Source: Rhodoblastus sp963736175
GTDB taxonomy: Bacteria; Pseudomonadota; Alphaproteobacteria; Rhizobiales; Beijerinckiaceae
Assembly (NCBI GenBank): GCA_963736175.1
Contig: CAVTNU010000002.1
Location: forward strand, 372,001-436,000
Reading direction: 5' to 3'
Length of the DNA: 64,000 bases
Part shown: piece after piece, positions 48,158 to 57,490 of the stretch
Position numbering within the stretch: the first letter of the stretch is position 1
Layout of the letters: each line of letters starts with the position of its first letter
Program-made: the position numbers and the translations under genes
The notes under the pieces: generated by a model
Database searches by the model: none
Told to the model about the DNA's origin: nothing
What the model saw: only the letters and a program-made list of their open reading frames with translations

Positions 48158-51040
48158 TCAACTCGGCTCGGCCGCGGCGCCGACCAGTTTGCGCGCGTCG
48201 GCCGCGCTGAGCGGATGGCCGAAGGCGTAGCCTTGCGCGAACTCGCAGCCGAGTTGGAACAGTTCGATGGCGTCCGATTCGGTCTCCGCGCCCTCGGCGA
48301 CGACCTCCATGCCCAGATCGTGCGCCAGCGTCACGATCGAGCGCAGAATGACCGGTCTTGCGCCCTTGCCGTTGTGATGGACGAAGCTTCGGTCGATTTT
48401 AATGGTGTCGAAAGGAAAACGCTGGAGATAGGCCAGCGAGGAATAGCCGGTGCCGAAGTCGTCCAGCGACAGGCCGGCGCCGAGATCCTTGATGCGCTGC
48501 AGGATCTGCGCGGCGTATTCGGGATTCTCCATAACCAGGCTTTCGGTTAACTCCAGTTTGAGCGAGCCCGGCGTGACATTGGCGCGCGCCAGCACGTTTT
48601 TCACGTCGTTGAGCAAATCGTGGCGCAATAATTGCCGCGAAGAGACGTTGACGGAGGCGAAAATCGGCGGGGTGACGTCAAGCGCCTTTTGCCAGGCGGC
48701 CAACTCGCGCGCCGTGCGCTGCAAGGCGAACACGCCCAACTCGATAATCAGACCGGTTTCTTCGGCGAGTGGAATGAACTCTGAAGGACCCAGCCGGCCG
48801 AGACGCGGATGCTGCCAGCGCAACAGCGCCTCGAAACCGGCGACGGTGCGGTCTTCAAGGCGCACGATGGGCTGGAAGAAAACCTGAATTTCCTGACGTT
48901 CCAGCGCCCGGCGCAGATCCGCTTCGAGCGCAAGGCGATCCGAGCTTTGCGAGCGCATCGAGGGGCGGAACACTTCGATGCGGTTGCCGCCGCCGCGCTT
49001 GGCGTAGCGCATCGCGATTTCGGCGTCCTTGAGCATGTCCTCGCGCTTGGGATGCCATTGCGGGTCGAACAGCGACAGACCGATCGATGCGGTGAGCGCA
49101 ATTTCCCGGTTGGCGAAATTCACCGGCGTCGCCAGCGAGCGGCGGATCGCGTCGGCCAAGGCGACAATCCGTTCGGTTTTGTCCTCGGAAATCAACACAG
49201 CGGCGAATTGATCGCCGGAAATGCGCGCCAAAGTGTCCATTGGTTTGAGCAGGCGGCCAAGACGGCGCGCCACCGTCAACAGAATAGAATCGCCTGCCGA
49301 CAAGCCAACGGCCTCGTTGATCTTTTTGAATCGGTCGACGTCGATGCAGATGACGGTCGGGTGCAGGTCGGTCGCGGCGCGGGCCTGCGTCAACGCGCCG
49401 TCGAGCCGATCGAAAAACAATTCGCGATTGGGCAGGCCGGTGAGATTGTCATGGACTGCGTCCTGCAACAGGCGTTCCTGCGAGGTCTTTTCTTCAGTCA
49501 CGTCGCTGAGCGTGCCGACGAGGCGGATCACTTCGCCGTCTGGACCGACGACAGGCCGGGCGCGCAGACGAAACCAGAAATAATGGCCGTCGGAGGCGTG
49601 CAGGCGAAAATCCTGATTGACCCGCCCGCGTCTTTGTTCGAGCACGGCGTCGAGACAGGCGCGGTAACGATCGCGTTCGTAAGGGTGCAGCAATTCCAGC
49701 CAACTGGCGGCGGGGCCTTCGAGTTCGCCGCGCGCCAGACCGAGCTGCTGCTCAAGCTCCGGACTGACGAATATGTGGTCGGCGGCGACGTCCCAGTCGA
49801 AAATAATATCGCTGGCGCCGGTCAGCGCCAGCGCCTTGCGCTCCACGTCTGAAATGCTTCCTTGCGCCAGCCCGCCGGCGGCGAAGGCGTTTTGCATGAC
49901 GGTGAAGCCGATCAGCATGACGATCAGCACCAGCCCGCCGATCAGAGCGGGCGAAACCAGATCGTTTGTGAGCGAGCCGTTGACGGTGAAGCCCGCCGCG
50001 CACACCCAGATCACCAGCAAGAGCCAGGTGGGGATCAGCATGATAGCGCGCTCAACTCCGTGGATGGCGAGATAAAGCGCCAGAATCAAGCCGACCGCCG
50101 CCACCGAGGCGAGTGAAATGCGCGCGACGCCAGCGGCGACCGGCGCGTCGTAGACGGCAAGGCCGATCAGCGCGAGCAGAAAGGCCAGCCATGCGCCGGC
50201 GACGTGCGAGGCGCGCACATGCCAGCGGTTTAGGTTGAGATAAGCGAACAGAAAGACCACAAGGGTCGCCGACAGCACGATTTCGGCGCCGGCGCGCCAG
50301 ATTCGGTCGGAATCCGGCAATGTGCCGAACAGCTTGTCCCAGAAGCCGAAATCGATGCAAACATAGGCCAGCACCGCCCAGGCCAACGCCGCCGCCGCCG
50401 GGAAGATCACCGCCCCCTTGACGACGAAGACGATGGTCAGGAACAGGGCCAGCAGGCCGGCGATGCCGATAACGATACCCTTGTAGAGGGTCAGGCTGGT
50501 GACCTTGTCCTTGTAAGCGTCCGGCTCCCATAAATAGACTTGGGGCAGATTGGGCGTGCGCAATTCGGCGACATAGGTGACGGTAGCGCCCGGGTCCAGC
50601 GTGATGCGGAAGACGTCGGCGTCGGTCGCATCGTCCCGTTCCGGGGCGATGCCTTGCGAGGCGGTGATCGCCGAAATGCGGGTCGCGCCGAGATCGGGCC
50701 AGATCACGCCGGAGCCGACCAGACGGAAATGCGGAGCGACGATCAGGCGCTCGATCTGTTCGTCGGTATCGTTGGTCAGCGCGAAGACGATCCAGGAGGG
50801 GTGGGCCCCCTCTTCGCGGGCGCGCACCTCAATGCGCCTGACAATGCCGGTGTTGTCGGGGGCGGTGGAGACCTGGATGCGGTCGCCCTGCGAGGAATAG
50901 TTCTCGACCGCGCGGGTGAGGTCGATCGCCGCGGAATCGAGCGGAACGCGCACCGATTCAACGGCGCAAGCCGTCCGCACGCCGAGCGCGCCCGCGACAA
51001 TCACTAACAACAGGGCGACGGCTAGGCGAAATGAGCGCAC
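48158..51040 (-). CDS. Membrane GGDEF/EAL protein, probable c-di-GMP phosphodiesterase
   Basis: From a GTG at 51040 the protein has 960 residues. It has a signal anchor (VRSFRLAVALLLVIVAGALG), a periplasmic 7TMR-DISM-like beta domain (about 25-180), then about seven membrane helices. A PAS domain (SDIIFDWDVAADHIFVSPEL), GGDEF and EAL domains follow. The GGDEF motif is degenerate (RISGDQF), so diguanylate cyclase activity is unlikely. The EAL part keeps FEALLRW, NVSSRQ, ELTES, DDFGTGYSS and KIDRSFV, so it should hydrolyse c-di-GMP. An ATG 21 codons upstream is the alternative start. Confidence 0.88.
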   Translation of the reverse strand: MRSFRLAVALLLVIVAGALGVRTACAVESVRVPLDSAAIDLTRAVENYSSQGDRIQVSTAPDNTGIVRRIEVRAREEGAHPSWIVFALTNDTDEQIERLIVAPHFRLVGSGVIWPDLGATRISAITASQGIAPERDDATDADVFRITLDPGATVTYVAELRTPNLPQVYLWEPDAYKDKVTSLTLYKGIVIGIAGLLALFLTIVFVVKGAVIFPAAAALAWAVLAYVCIDFGFWDKLFGTLPDSDRIWRAGAEIVLSATLVVFLFAYLNLNRWHVRASHVAGAWLAFLLALIGLAVYDAPVAAGVARISLASVAAVGLILALYLAIHGVERAIMLIPTWLLLVIWVCAAGFTVNGSLTNDLVSPALIGGLVLIVMLIGFTVMQNAFAAGGLAQGSISDVERKALALTGASDIIFDWDVAADHIFVSPELEQQLGLARGELEGPAASWLELLHPYERDRYRACLDAVLEQRRGRVNQDFRLHASDGHYFWFRLRARPVVGPDGEVIRLVGTLSDVTEEKTSQERLLQDAVHDNLTGLPNRELFFDRLDGALTQARAATDLHPTVICIDVDRFKKINEAVGLSAGDSILLTVARRLGRLLKPMDTLARISGDQFAAVLISEDKTERIVALADAIRRSLATPVNFANREIALTASIGLSLFDPQWHPKREDMLKDAEIAMRYAKRGGGNRIEVFRPSMRSQSSDRLALEADLRRALERQEIQVFFQPIVRLEDRTVAGFEALLRWQHPRLGRLGPSEFIPLAEETGLIIELGVFALQRTARELAAWQKALDVTPPIFASVNVSSRQLLRHDLLNDVKNVLARANVTPGSLKLELTESLVMENPEYAAQILQRIKDLGAGLSLDDFGTGYSSLAYLQRFPFDTIKIDRSFVHHNGKGARPVILRSIVTLAHDLGMEVVAEGAETESDAIELFQLGCEFAQGYAFGHPLSAADARKLVGAAAEPS

Positions 51041-51214
51041 GGGACCTTGACTGTAGACGGCTGGCTCAAAGAGGCGATTGGCGGAACGACCCCTGCGCCG
51101 CATTCGTGTCGGAACTTTGATTGGTTAGCGGCTTAAGGCATTCTGAGCAAGGCGGTATGTCCAACCGCCGGGCTTTTCCACGGCGCGCGCGGTCCCGGCG
51201 CGTCGCCTCGTCGT

Positions 51215-51820
51215 TCACGGATGGCGCGGATTCGGCGTCGGCCCGTCCAATTCGACCAGGGCGTAAAGTTCGTGATCCTGCCAGAAGCCGTTGATGCGCA
51301 AATAGGCTCTGGCGAAGCCTTCGTATTGAAATCCGTTGGCTTGCAGCACTTTTTGCGAGGCGACGTTATGGGGCACGCAGGCCGCCTCAATTCGATGCAG
51401 GCGCAGGCCGGCGAAAGCGAAATTGCAGGCCGCCCGCACCGCTCTGGTCATATGGCCCTTGCCGGCGTGCGGCGCCCCCATCCAATAGCCAAGCGTCGCC
51501 GATTGGGCGACGCCGCGCCGGACATAGCCAATGGTCAGGCCGCCAAGCAGTTCTTGATCGGCGTCGCGAAAGATCAGGAACGAGTAGGACAGATCATCCG
51601 CCATTTCCTGGGCGTGGCGGCGCAGCCGGCGCCGGAAGGCGCTCTGGGTCAGGTCGTCGGCCGGCCAAACCGGCTCCCAGGGGGTTAAAAACGCGCGGCT
51701 GACTTCGCGCAGACGCGTCCAGGCGAAAAAATCGCCGGACGCCGCCGGGCGCAGATAAAGTCCGTCGCCGCGGATGAAATGGGGCGCGTCGACGCTCCGG
51801 CTGAAACGAAACAGGGCCAT
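51215..51820 (-). CDS. RimJ/RimL-type GNAT acetyltransferase
   Basis: The 201-residue protein is a ribosomal-protein-alanine acetyltransferase-like GNAT enzyme. It has LYLRPAASGDFFAWTRLR near the start, LGYWMGAPHAGKGHMTRAV (acetyl-CoA loop) and HRIEAACVPHNVASQKVLQANGF. The ATG at 51820 gives the family N-terminus (MALFRFS...). It lies downstream of the M16 protease gene and may share its transcript. Confidence 0.9.
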   Translation of the reverse strand: MALFRFSRSVDAPHFIRGDGLYLRPAASGDFFAWTRLREVSRAFLTPWEPVWPADDLTQSAFRRRLRRHAQEMADDLSYSFLIFRDADQELLGGLTIGYVRRGVAQSATLGYWMGAPHAGKGHMTRAVRAACNFAFAGLRLHRIEAACVPHNVASQKVLQANGFQYEGFARAYLRINGFWQDHELYALVELDGPTPNPRHP

Positions 51821-51878
51821 CGTGCCAAGCAAGTCCGACTTCGCGCCGTCAAGACGCACAGGTGTTACCAAATCAAAC

Positions 51879-53141
51879 TCAAAGCCCGCCGACAAGCGCG
51901 GCGATGCGGTCGATCGACGGAATTTTCTTAATCGCGCCCAGTCCGGCCAGCGTCGGCCTGGCGCGCAGCATGCGCGCGCCGGCGGCGCGCACGTCCTCAA
52001 CGCTCAGGGCGTCGATGGCGCCGATGATTTCTGCGCGCGTCAAGACGCGCCCGAAGATCATCAGTTGCCGGGCGATCTGCTCGGCGCGCGCGCTCGAACT
52101 CTCCAGCGCGGTCAGAAGCGCGACCTTGGTTTGCGCTTTCGCCCGCGCGACTTCCTCGTGCGTGAGATCGCGCGTGGCCTTGGCCATGGCGTCGAGCGAG
52201 ACGGCCACCACTTCGCCCGCGTCCTTGCCGCCGGTCGCGGCGTAAAACCCGAACAGACCGGCGTCGAGGTAGGACCAGTGGAAGGCGTAGATCGAATAGG
52301 CGAGTCCGCGCGTCTCGCGCACCTCCTGAAACAGCCGCGAGGCCATGCCGCCGCCTACCGCGTTGGCGAAGATATGGGCGGCGTAATTGTCGGGGTGATC
52401 GTAAGGCAGGCCGGCGAAGCCGACGACGATGTGGGTTTGCTCCAGCCTTTTGGCTTGCAGGATTTGTCCGCCGCGATATTCGGCTTTCGGAAAATCGCTG
52501 GCGGCGCCGGCGTTCAGGCCTTCAAAGCGGCGCTGCGCCGCCGCGACGATCGCTTGATGCTCAACCGCGCCCGCCGCCGCGACGACGCTGGCGCCGGCGC
52601 GGTAGGCGCGCTCGAGATAGCTGTGGATAGCCTTTGAATCGAAGGATTTGACCAGGTGCGCCGCGCCGAGGATGGCGCGGCCTATGGCCTGATCGGGGAA
52701 AGCGGCGGCGTTGAACAGGTCGAAGATCAGATCGTCCGGCGTGTCCTGCGCGGCGGCGATTTCCTGCAGGATCACGTCCTGTTCGCGCGCCAGTTCGTCG
52801 GCGGCGAACAGACTGTCGCACAGAATGTCGGACAGGATGTCGAGGGCGAGGTCGCAGTCCTCGCGCAGAACCCGCGCATAGTAGGCGGTGTTCTCGACCG
52901 AGGTGGCGGCGTTGAGATCGCCGCCGGCGCTTTCGATCTCCTCGGCGATGACCCTAGCGCTGCGTCGCGCCGTGCCCTTGAAGGCCATGTGTTCGATGAG
53001 GTGGGAAAGACCCTGCTCCTCGGCTCTTTCATGGCGCGAACCGGCTCCGACCCAGACGCCGAGCGAAGCCGTCTCAAGGCCGCCCATGGCGTTGGTGACG
53101 ACGCGCAATCCGGAAGGCAGGGTGGTGACTTCAACCGCCAT
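51879..53141 (-). CDS. M16 family zinc peptidase (mitochondrial-processing-peptidase-like)
   Basis: The 420-residue protein has the inverted zinc motif HLIEHMAFKG (HxxEH) near residue 47 and the distal Glu region. It further has GGGMASRLFQEVRETRGLAYSIYAF, the family R/Y substrate-binding block. It is the single-domain, MPP-beta-like protease usually found beside thrC in Hyphomicrobiales. The ATG now lies two bases after a 266-bp inserted element, leaving only a weak ribosome site. Confidence 0.94.
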   Translation of the reverse strand: MAVEVTTLPSGLRVVTNAMGGLETASLGVWVGAGSRHERAEEQGLSHLIEHMAFKGTARRSARVIAEEIESAGGDLNAATSVENTAYYARVLREDCDLALDILSDILCDSLFAADELAREQDVILQEIAAAQDTPDDLIFDLFNAAAFPDQAIGRAILGAAHLVKSFDSKAIHSYLERAYRAGASVVAAAGAVEHQAIVAAAQRRFEGLNAGAASDFPKAEYRGGQILQAKRLEQTHIVVGFAGLPYDHPDNYAAHIFANAVGGGMASRLFQEVRETRGLAYSIYAFHWSYLDAGLFGFYAATGGKDAGEVVAVSLDAMAKATRDLTHEEVARAKAQTKVALLTALESSSARAEQIARQLMIFGRVLTRAEIIGAIDALSVEDVRAAGARMLRARPTLAGLGAIKKIPSIDRIAALVGGL

Positions 53142-53143
53142 GT

Positions 53144-53417
53144 CTAGTGGCCTATGTCAGTCAAAATGCCGGGTTCTGTTTGCGTGGGACGGCAAACGGC
53201 AAGGCGACAAGCGAAGGCGTATTGATATACGGCGAGCGCAGTCGGCGACGTCCGTTCGCCTTCATACGCAAACCCCTTGGGGCGCTGCGAAAACAAGCTG
53301 CCGGACGGCGCCAGGAAATTTGTCCGTATCACGCGATACGGCCTGCGTTTTCCGGCTGGCCGGATAACTGTTTTCGCTCGCGCGGAACCCATCATTTTGA
53401 CTGACATAGGCCACTAG
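53144..53417. mobile_element. MITE between thrC and the M16 protease gene
   Basis: Perfect 25-bp inverted ends (starting CTAGTGGCCTATGTCAGTCA) occupy 53144-53168 and 53393-53417; further matches (GGGTTC) follow inside. CTAG at both outer ends is the likely target duplication, so the element proper is 53148-53413 (266 bp). It encodes no transposase. A YTAR-type target is known for IS5 relatives, but the parent IS is not in the window. The right end provides the last codons and stop of thrC. Confidence 0.8.
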
Positions 53418-54813
53418 CCGCTCGCGCCCGAGCGCTGATGTATTTTTCGATCTGTTCCTGATCGTTCGCCAGGACGTCGAAACGCTCCGGACGCGACAGC
53501 AGATCGGCGAGATGGGCGGGCAGGGGCGCTTCGACGCCGGTCGCCTTGCGCACCGCGTCGGGGAATTTGGCCGGGTGTGCTGTGCCGAGCGCGATCATCG
53601 GCGTTTGCGGCCGCGCGGCGACATGCCGGCGCGCCACATGCACGGCGACGGCGGTGTGCGGGTCGAGCAGATAGCCGGTTTCCCGATATGTGCGGGCGAT
53701 TTCCGCGCTGGTGTCTTGTTCGCTCGCCGCAGCCGCGTCGAAATCAACCCGGATTTTGGCCAAAGCCGGGGCGGGAATATCGAAGGCGCGCGATTGCTCA
53801 AGGCCGTTCATCAGAGCCCTGACGGCGGCAGCGTCGCGGCCAAGCGCGTCGAACAGCAGGCGCTCGAAATTCGACGAGACCTGAATGTCCATCGAGGGCG
53901 ATTGGGTGGCGTGCACGCCGCGCACTTCATAACGCCCGCCGGCCAAAGCGCGCGCCAGAATGTCATTGGAGTTGGTGGCGGCGATCAGCCGCTCGACCGG
54001 CAGTCCCATGGTCTTGGCGATGTACCCCGCCAGGATGTCGCCGAAATTGCCGGTCGGCACACAGAACGAGACCGGCCGGCGCGGGCCGCCGAGGACCGCC
54101 GCGGCGGTGAAATAATAGACGATTTGCGCCGCCACCCGGGCGAAATTGATCGAATTGACGCCCGAAAGCCCGACCTTTTCCCGAAATCCCCGGTTCTTGA
54201 ACAGATTTTTCAAAATCGCCTGGGCGTCGTCGAACGTGCCTTCAAGCGCGATGGCGTGGATGTTTTCGTCTTGCACGGTGGTCATCTGCCGCCGCTGCAC
54301 GTTGGAAACGCGACCGTGCGGATAGAGAATGAACACATCGACCTGTTCGAGCCCGCGAAAGGCCTCGATGGCGGCGGCGCCCGTATCGCCGGAGGTCGCG
54401 CCGACTATGGTGGCGCGCTGGCCCTTCTGCTTCAGGGCGTGATCCATCAGACGCCCGAGCAATTGCATGGCGATGTCCTTGAACGCCAAGGTCGGGCCGT
54501 GGAACAGCTCCAGCACGAACAGATTGTCATCGATCTGAGCCAGAGGAGCCACGGCCTTGTGCCGGAAACCCGCATAGGCGCTCTCCAGCATCGCGGCCAG
54601 CTGCGGCGCGCCAATGTCGGCGCCGACGAAAGGGGTAAGAATCCTTTGCGCCGCCTGGGCGTAGGGCAAGCCGGCCAGAGCTTCGATCGCCTCGCGCGAC
54701 AGCCGCGGATATTGGTCCGGCGCGTAAAGTCCGCCGTCCGGCGCCAGGCCGGTCAACAGGGCGTCGGTGAAGGAGAGGGCGGGCGCCAGTCCGCGCGTCG
54801 AAAGATAATTCAC
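53392..54813 (-). CDS. thrC: ThrC, threonine synthase
   Basis: ThrC makes threonine from O-phosphohomoserine with PLP. The 473-residue protein starts MNYLSTRGLAPALSFTDALL, has the PLP lysine in LAFKDIAMQLLGR, the phosphate-binding GATSGDTGAAAIEA and VPTGNFGDILAGY. The last seven residues (SGLCQSK) and the stop are encoded by the inverted end of the inserted MITE, so the natural C-terminus has been replaced. The change lies outside the catalytic fold and the enzyme is probably still active. Confidence 0.95.
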   Translation of the reverse strand: MNYLSTRGLAPALSFTDALLTGLAPDGGLYAPDQYPRLSREAIEALAGLPYAQAAQRILTPFVGADIGAPQLAAMLESAYAGFRHKAVAPLAQIDDNLFVLELFHGPTLAFKDIAMQLLGRLMDHALKQKGQRATIVGATSGDTGAAAIEAFRGLEQVDVFILYPHGRVSNVQRRQMTTVQDENIHAIALEGTFDDAQAILKNLFKNRGFREKVGLSGVNSINFARVAAQIVYYFTAAAVLGGPRRPVSFCVPTGNFGDILAGYIAKTMGLPVERLIAATNSNDILARALAGGRYEVRGVHATQSPSMDIQVSSNFERLLFDALGRDAAAVRALMNGLEQSRAFDIPAPALAKIRVDFDAAAASEQDTSAEIARTYRETGYLLDPHTAVAVHVARRHVAARPQTPMIALGTAHPAKFPDAVRKATGVEAPLPAHLADLLSRPERFDVLANDQEQIEKYISARARAASGLCQSK

Positions 54814-55270
54814 GTTTTCTGCCGGTTTTCGAGAAGCTTCGCCGCTTCCTTAGACCAGAGCGCCGGTCCTGTCATGTCTTGCGTCGGCGCCAGCGTAAAA
54901 CGTCACAGCGCCGCCAAATTTTCGCCAATGCGGCGCGGCGCGCCAAGTCCGACGCTTTTGGTCTCGGCGGCGCGGGCCGAAAATTCAGCGCCATTAACGA
55001 ATTTGGGTGAACGACCTCCGGCCCCGGACAAATAGTTCAGCATCCAATAAATGCCGCTGATCTCGGGAAATCATCGAGAATTGCGTCATGTTAACTTATG
55101 ATTGAGCGTGACCAATGTTTGTGCAAGCATCAACATATTCTATATCTATAATTCACGAAGTTCGTTGAATTTTCTGCGTCGAAACATCCATCTGAATTTG
55201 GTGACTATAAGTTAACGCGCTATTATCGCGTCCCGCCTATCCTGCGAACTTGTTTTGGAGGAGACCGTCA
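54814..55270. other. AT-rich control region before the tad operon
   Basis: 457 bp without a gene. From about 55080 to 55230 the DNA is strikingly AT-rich for this genome. It has a 10-bp inverted repeat (GTTAACTTAT at 55090-55099, ATAAGTTAAC at 55207-55216) and an imperfect palindrome ATTCACGAAGTTCGTTGAAT (55151-55170). The thrC-side half is GC-rich and probably holds the thrC promoter. Confidence 0.55.
55090..55216. promoter_or_regulatory. Inverted repeat pair in AT-rich tad promoter region
   Basis: GTTAACTTAT and its exact complement are 107 bp apart and frame the AT-rich core; an imperfect 20-bp palindrome lies between them. Such layouts suit a looping or silencing regulator (for example MucR/Ros-type proteins, which favour AT-rich DNA). 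This is inference. Confidence 0.4.
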
Positions 55271-57490
55271 TTGCGCTTGCGTCATGTTGGTCCGTGGTTC
55301 CGTTTGCTGAGAGCTTTTCGCTCGGACGCCAGGGGTCAGATCGCCATTATCTTCGCGTTCGCCAGTTTCGCCATCATGCTGGCGTTGGCGAGCGCCGTCG
55401 ATTTGACGCGCGCCTATCAGGCCCGGCAGAAATTGTCGGAAGCGGCGGTTCTGGCTTGCCAATACGCCAGTCGTCCGAGCATTTCCGCCAATAACGCGAG
55501 TTATCAGAGCAATGTCGACACCTTCATCGCGCAGGCGTTGAACGCGCAAAATTTCGCCTGGACCCAGTCGACCGCGCAGCCGTTCACCTACGTCCAGGGC
55601 GGAGCGGCGAACGTGAGCCTTTCGGCGCAGGTGCCGACCGCCTTTTTGAACGTGTTGCACGTCAGTCAGATCGGCATCTCCGCGACCTCGCACTGTTATG
55701 ATACGCCGCCGACGCAAGCCGCCGCTAACGGTCCCGTCGTTCATGAGAATTTTGGGACCTCGGGCTGCACGGGCAGCGGCGCCTGCGGCTACATGTACTC
55801 GGCGCCGGGAACGTCCGTCTCCACGCCGGGCGGCAGCCCCGGACAATATGGCTATACGCTCGTCAATCCGAACAGCACGGCCAGCTCGACGGTCGGCTAT
55901 ACAGGCGCGACCGGCGTCAAATGGGTCATCATGGGCTATTGTCTTGAGGTCGACACGAATATCTATCCGAATTACCCTGCGGCTTTGGTGGCGGCGAGCG
56001 GCTATCGCAGCGCCGAACTCGATTGCGACAACGGTTCGAACGCCAAGGGCAATTCCTCGATTTCGACGATCCAGACGCTTTCGGCGGGCTATTATGAACT
56101 GCGCTATTTCTATAATTCGCGCGTCAATTACGCCGATTACAATCCGACTTATATCTGCGGATCGACGGCCAGCGATCTTGCATGGGCGAACGACACGAAT
56201 ACGTCCTTCATATCGAACTCCAGCTCGGCCAATGTACCCGATGGGTCGAGGACCAATCAGATCAACGTCTATCTCGACAAGGACGCCAGCGGAAAACCAC
56301 CGACGCACCAGACGATAGACGGAACGCAATATCTCGGCGGCTCCAATCTGATCGACGCATGCGTGTATACCGGCAGTTTCAATTGGATCGAGCGCAGCGT
56401 GCGCATCTACGTCAATACGTCCGGGTCGTATTGGCTGAGCTTCGCGGCCGACGGCGCGAACAACTCGCTTGGCGGCGCGATCGCCGACATTCGCTTGTGC
56501 CAGGGCTCCTGCACCGGGACGCTGCAGGACAATTTCCCGTCGGGTTGGACGACGTCGACCAACCTATTCGAGGATACGTTCGAGAGTCCGACCTATTCCT
56601 ACTCGACGAGCGGCGCCAGCGCCTATGTCAGCATAAGCGGCAATATCAGCAGCAGCCTGGGCACGAGCGGGGCAAGCAGCGGCTGGCCGAATTTCGCCGC
56701 GAACGGGTGGGCGGCGGCGCCGGTCAACCAAATCGATTATGTCATGAAGACCCCAGCCCAGGGCGCGCAGGCGCTCGAGATCAACGGAACGACGTCGGGT
56801 TCGACGACGACGCAGAAACTGATCGGCCGCGGCTTTCTCCTCGTTCCCGGCTATTATCAGGTCACGTATCGTTACATCGCTGACGGGCAATTCGCGCCCG
56901 CGACGCTGTCCGGCGTCTATTGCGGCTCGACGCCCATGGCGGCCGGACTCGGCGCGCTGTCGGGAACGGCCAGCGCGACGTCGCGCGCGACGGGAATCGC
57001 CACGAGCGTCAATCTGTCGAGCAATATCGTCGGCCTCTTCATGGCACACGGCTCTTTGGCCAGCACGCCAATCGCCGGCGGCAGTCTCAATTCGACGACG
57101 TCCTACAATAATCCGGACGGCACCACGACGACAACGCCGACCGTCGCTCCGAACGGGATCAGCCTGACCAGCTATAATTCGTCGCAGGTCAATCCGCTGC
57201 TCGACATTTGCGGCTACGCGACGTCCTGGCAGACGCGCACCGCCAACATTCGCATCACCAAGCCGGGCTATTATTGGCTGACCGCCTCGTCGCTCGGCAC
57301 GATGACGGCGACCTATGGCGGCGCCATCGACGATGTCAAGCTGACCGCTTTGGGCAGTCCCTATATGGATTCGCCGCCGTCGAGCTATGTCGTCATTCCA
57401 GCGCCGGGTCCGACTCCCAAATCGACCACCACCTTCATTGGCTTCGAATTCGTCAATGATCCGCTGACCCCGCCGGCGCCGACGCTATGA
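55271..57490 (+). CDS. TadG-like secreted protein with duplicated beta-sandwich modules
   Basis: The N-terminus has the TadE/G-type segment (RSDARGQIAIIFAFASFAIML) with a membrane helix and a VDLTRAYQARQKL helix. The remaining about 650 residues are Ser/Thr/Gly/Tyr-rich and extracellular. Two modules repeat the order ...Q.L.AGYYELRY.Y / GYYQVTYRY, CGST, then NLIDACVY...W.ERSVRI...GGAIADIRL / NPLLDICGY...W.TRTANI...GGAIDDVKL. They resemble DUF642/jelly-roll carbohydrate-binding folds. The TTG at 55271 is chosen for its ribosome site GGAGGAG. The von Willebrand domain of many TadG proteins is not seen. Confidence 0.75.
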   Translation: MRLRHVGPWFRLLRAFRSDARGQIAIIFAFASFAIMLALASAVDLTRAYQARQKLSEAAVLACQYASRPSISANNASYQSNVDTFIAQALNAQNFAWTQSTAQPFTYVQGGAANVSLSAQVPTAFLNVLHVSQIGISATSHCYDTPPTQAAANGPVVHENFGTSGCTGSGACGYMYSAPGTSVSTPGGSPGQYGYTLVNPNSTASSTVGYTGATGVKWVIMGYCLEVDTNIYPNYPAALVAASGYRSAELDCDNGSNAKGNSSISTIQTLSAGYYELRYFYNSRVNYADYNPTYICGSTASDLAWANDTNTSFISNSSSANVPDGSRTNQINVYLDKDASGKPPTHQTIDGTQYLGGSNLIDACVYTGSFNWIERSVRIYVNTSGSYWLSFAADGANNSLGGAIADIRLCQGSCTGTLQDNFPSGWTTSTNLFEDTFESPTYSYSTSGASAYVSISGNISSSLGTSGASSGWPNFAANGWAAAPVNQIDYVMKTPAQGAQALEINGTTSGSTTTQKLIGRGFLLVPGYYQVTYRYIADGQFAPATLSGVYCGSTPMAAGLGALSGTASATSRATGIATSVNLSSNIVGLFMAHGSLASTPIAGGSLNSTTSYNNPDGTTTTTPTVAPNGISLTSYNSSQVNPLLDICGYATSWQTRTANIRITKPGYYWLTASSLGTMTATYGGAIDDVKLTALGSPYMDSPPSSYVVIPAPGPTPKSTTTFIGFEFVNDPLTPPAPTL

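Noticed and set aside
53144..53407. 87-codon frame inside the MITE
   Set aside because: It starts in one inverted end and stops in the other, has no ribosome site or transposase motif.
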